Positions 5,034-6,847 of a stretch of 6,847 nucleotides of DNA are shown one piece after another (within the stretch, counting starts at the first letter, position 1; each line of letters begins with the position of its first letter). The notes below the pieces were generated by a model. That model had not been told where the DNA came from, ran no database searches, and was given only the letters and a program-made list of their open reading frames with translations. The stretch lies in assembly GCA_029880275.1 (NCBI GenBank), contig JAOUOQ010000102.1, positions 1 through 6,847 on the forward strand, read 5' to 3'. The position numbers and the translations under genes are program-made. Source of the DNA: Candidatus Aminicenantota bacterium (lineage in GTDB: Bacteria; Acidobacteriota; B3-B38; Guanabaribacteriales; B3-B38).

Positions 5034-6236
5034 TTAGCCTTTTAATTTCAAATAGTCCAAAGCCAGCTCAAGAGCCTTTTCCAGATGCTGGGGATTGGTT
5101 CCCGCCCCCTGAGCAAACCCCTCACCACCTCCCCCTTTTCCATCGATTACCTTGCAGCTCTCCTGCAGGGCTTCACCCAGGGGGAGCCCCAGCCCTTTGG
5201 ATGAGGCGAAGATAAGATGACCCATCCCCTGGCTCTCCACACCGGCTAAAACCAGCAGAGGCTCCTGATTGACCGCTTTTATTATGGCGGACTTCACCAC
5301 CTGTAAGTCTTCCTGGCGAAAAATCCTCTTTGCGAGCTTGAAGCCTTCATAAGGGACAGCTCCGTCTATCAACTCCTGAGCAATGAAACCCGTCAGCCTC
5401 TCCTTCAGGTGCTTTAGCTCCCGACGGTAGCCTTTCCCTTCCTCCCTCAGTTTATCAACCGCCTCGTTGAGCTTCTCCGGCTTTACCGACAAAGAAGCCG
5501 ATACACCCTGCATCACCTTATGCTTTTGCCGATAATCAGTTAGAGCTCTTCTTCCGCAGAGGAAGCTGACCCTGATATTCCCCTTATATTTCTCCCACCC
5601 AATGACTTTTATCAGCCCTATCTCACCGGTGGAACGAAGATGCGTCCCCCCGCAATGGGAGAGGTCAACCCCCTCTATTTCTACTATTCTGATGCTCTCC
5701 ACACCTTGGGGGAGTTCCTTTTTCCTGAGTTTTAACTGCGAAAACTCCTCGGGTGATACCTCGAACGCCTTTATAGGAAGGTTTTTAATTATGTATTGAT
5801 TGGCTAACTCCTCCACTTGTTCCACCTGCGGCTCTGTAAGCAAACCTATATCAAGGTCAATGGTAGATATCTCCCTGCCAAGATGGAAGGATACAGTTGA
5901 AGCCTGACACAGCTCAATGAAGACAGCCGTCAGGAGGTGCTGACCGGTATGCTGCTGCATATGGTCAGAGCGGAGCATCCAATCTATCTCACCCTTCACC
6001 TTTGAGACTGAGAGAGGTTGCTCCAAAAGGTGAAAAATCTCATCATCTTTCAGGAGCACATCCTTGACGGCGATGCCGTTGAGGGTCCCCTGGTCGTGGG
6101 GTTGACCACCTGAGGTAGGGTAAAAGGCGGTCTGGTCGAGCAAAACCTCGTGACCCTGCTCGGTCTTTCTCTGAGCCACAACACGGGCAGAGAAGCTGGT
6201 CAGATAAGGGTTTTTCAAATAAAGCTTCTCGGTCAT
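5034..6236 (-). CDS. alaX: Alanyl-tRNA editing protein, long AlaX type with DHHA1-like C-terminal domain
   Basis: This 400-residue cytoplasmic protein resembles the editing and C-terminal parts of alanyl-tRNA synthetase without the aminoacylation domain. It is expected to hydrolyse serine (or glycine) wrongly attached to tRNA-Ala. The N-terminal barrel (about 1-90) carries TAFYPTSGGQPHD (36-48). The zinc site is complete, with His96 and His100 in QHTGQH and Cys195 and His199 in CGGTH. A charged, probably coiled-coil stretch (about 254-288) leads to a DHHA1-type domain ending in the glycine-rich DGKGGGGEGFAQGAG (365-379) and a last helix. The length fits the long AlaX class. The start ATG at 6236 has GGAG on the minus strand (6244-6241) four bases upstream. 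It lies 38 bases downstream of the peptidase-like gene and is probably co-transcribed with it. No functional partner is obvious; the aminotransferase remnant just beyond its stop may once have been a neighbour. Confidence 0.92.
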   Translation of the reverse strand: MTEKLYLKNPYLTSFSARVVAQRKTEQGHEVLLDQTAFYPTSGGQPHDQGTLNGIAVKDVLLKDDEIFHLLEQPLSVSKVKGEIDWMLRSDHMQQHTGQHLLTAVFIELCQASTVSFHLGREISTIDLDIGLLTEPQVEQVEELANQYIIKNLPIKAFEVSPEEFSQLKLRKKELPQGVESIRIVEIEGVDLSHCGGTHLRSTGEIGLIKVIGWEKYKGNIRVSFLCGRRALTDYRQKHKVMQGVSASLSVKPEKLNEAVDKLREEGKGYRRELKHLKERLTGFIAQELIDGAVPYEGFKLAKRIFRQEDLQVVKSAIIKAVNQEPLLVLAGVESQGMGHLIFASSKGLGLPLGEALQESCKVIDGKGGGGEGFAQGAGTNPQHLEKALELALDYLKLKG

Positions 6237-6252
6237 TTTTCTCCAAAGTATA

Positions 6253-6271
6253 AGGAGGAGTATGACCTCCT
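6253..6271 (-). promoter_or_regulatory. AGGAGG/CCTCCT hairpin between the peptidase-like gene and alaX
   Basis: On the minus strand AGGAGG (6271-6266) and CCTCCT (6258-6253) form a perfect 6-bp GC-rich stem with a 7-base loop. It lies three bases past the upstream stop and 16 bases before the alaX start. The AGGAGG is 29 bases from the alaX ATG, too far to serve as its ribosome site. No T tract follows on this strand. It could be an mRNA processing or attenuation structure or a chance match. Confidence 0.3.
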
Positions 6272-6274
6272 ATT

Positions 6275-6847
6275 TTAAGGTAGTCGACTCAGCTTTGCCG
6301 GACCATAGTATAGTGAGTTGAACAACAGCTTGAATGTCCCATGAGGTTGAGCACGGTTCTGGCAGCGGAAGCCAATCAAGACAATGCGTCCCTTTCCGTT
6401 TTCTACTTCAACCAGAGCTGCCCGGTCAAAGAGTTTCTCTTCCCCCAGTATCCATCCGCTCAACAGGGGATTTTCTGACGGGTATTTTAATATCACCTTT
6501 GCGTTCTGGTCGAAGGACGGCAGCAGAGCAAAAGCGGGGCTATCCACAAAGCAAGCCGCTGCCTTCTCGCCCATGCCGAAAGCGATGGGCTGGGTGTTAT
6601 TGACCTCCACCTCCAACAAGGAGCCCGGGCAGAAGAACTCCTCATCTGGAATTTCTTTGAGGACATTTTTCACCGGCAGACCAAAGCTCTCTATGGGCAG
6701 GTTGGAGGCGGAATCAAAGGTTATGAGAGTGCCGCCGGCTTCTACAAAGGATTTCAGGTTGGCCACCCCTTCGTTGCCTATCCCCCCTTCGTAAGGCGGC
6801 GGCAGTGGGGTAGAGGTGCTGTCGGGTCGTTCTTCTCGTCTCCCGGT
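6275..6847 (-). CDS. Probable M14-family zinc carboxypeptidase, C-terminal glutamine-amidotransferase-like domain (5' end outside window)
   Basis: The minus-strand frame is open from the window end to a TAA at 6277-6275, giving 190 residues of a longer protein. The GTG at 6766 is an internal codon, since homologous-looking sequence (PLPPPYEGGIGNEG) continues upstream of it. The fragment reads as an alpha/beta class I amidotransferase-like domain: NLKSFVEAGGTLITFDSAS, then IESFGLPVKNVL, EEFFCPGSLLEVEV, PLLSGWILGEEKL, GRIVLIGFRCQNRAQPHGTFKLLFN and a short tail. From memory, this arrangement forms the C-terminus of M14 zinc carboxypeptidase-like proteins that are often secreted. The peptidase domain and any signal peptide would lie beyond the window, so the M14 assignment is inferred from the tail alone. 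I see no amidotransferase Cys-His-Glu triad in the fragment, so the domain is likely a binding or structural module. Confidence 0.7.
   Translation of the reverse strand, partial: TGRREERPDSTSTPLPPPYEGGIGNEGVANLKSFVEAGGTLITFDSASNLPIESFGLPVKNVLKEIPDEEFFCPGSLLEVEVNNTQPIAFGMGEKAAACFVDSPAFALLPSFDQNAKVILKYPSENPLLSGWILGEEKLFDRAALVEVENGKGRIVLIGFRCQNRAQPHGTFKLLFNSLYYGPAKLSRLP

Noticed and set aside
6253..6321. Plus-strand mini-ORF of 19 codons (ATG at 6262) with AGGAGG three bases upstream
   Set aside because: It is antisense to the peptidase end, very short, has a tight spacer and no recognisable content. The SD-like core is explained by the hairpin, so I treat it as chance.
6384..6794. 136-codon plus-strand ORF opposite the peptidase-like gene
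   Set aside because: The minus-strand frame has clear family motifs while this frame is low-complexity Ser/Pro-rich with no motif. It is a shadow.
1..6847. CRISPR array, tRNA, transposase or phage genes
   Set aside because: No regularly spaced direct repeats, tRNA-like cloverleaf or mobile-element protein motifs were seen on either strand.

Overview
The window is about 6.8 kb of densely packed bacterial DNA. Shine-Dalgarno sites are strong (AGGAG, GGAGGTGA), genes overlap or nearly touch, and composition looks like mid-range GC by eye. The short LeuC/LeuD-type subunits, the long AlaX protein and the oxygen-sensitive Fe-S enzymes fit an anaerobic bacterium, for example Chloroflexota or a clostridial lineage. 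No rRNA or other phylogenetic marker is present, so that assignment is weak.

Bases 1-4034, plus strand: a probable five-gene operon. In order it holds (1) the C-terminal part of a LeuC/homoaconitase-type large subunit, (2) its LeuD-type small subunit, (3) a beta-decarboxylating dehydrogenase of the isocitrate/isopropylmalate dehydrogenase family, (4) a complete second large subunit and (5) a second small subunit. The chemistry is that of a 2-oxoacid chain pathway, with isomerisation of a hydroxy-di- or tricarboxylate followed by oxidative decarboxylation. The unusual point is that two different dehydratase heterodimers flank a single dehydrogenase. The second pair has changes at positions that are catalytic or substrate-contacting in the aconitase superfamily. 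This may be an uncharacterised variant pathway rather than plain leucine synthesis. No citrate, homocitrate or isopropylmalate synthase lies in the window to settle the substrate.

Bases 4035-4811, plus strand: a perfect 9-bp hairpin with a short T tract resembles a terminator. It is followed at once by the ribosome site of a UlaG-like metallo-beta-lactamase-fold hydrolase, which carries an unusual insert of about 25 residues.

Bases 4812-5033: a convergent junction. On the minus strand it holds the start-less C-terminal remnant of a class V aminotransferase (cysteine desulfurase-like), directly after the stop of the next gene.

Bases 5034-6847, minus strand: an alanyl-tRNA editing protein (long AlaX with a DHHA1-type tail) lies downstream of the C-terminal part of what appears to be an M14 zinc carboxypeptidase with a glutamine-amidotransferase-like terminal domain, cut by the window end. 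A small hairpin lies in the 38-base gap between them.
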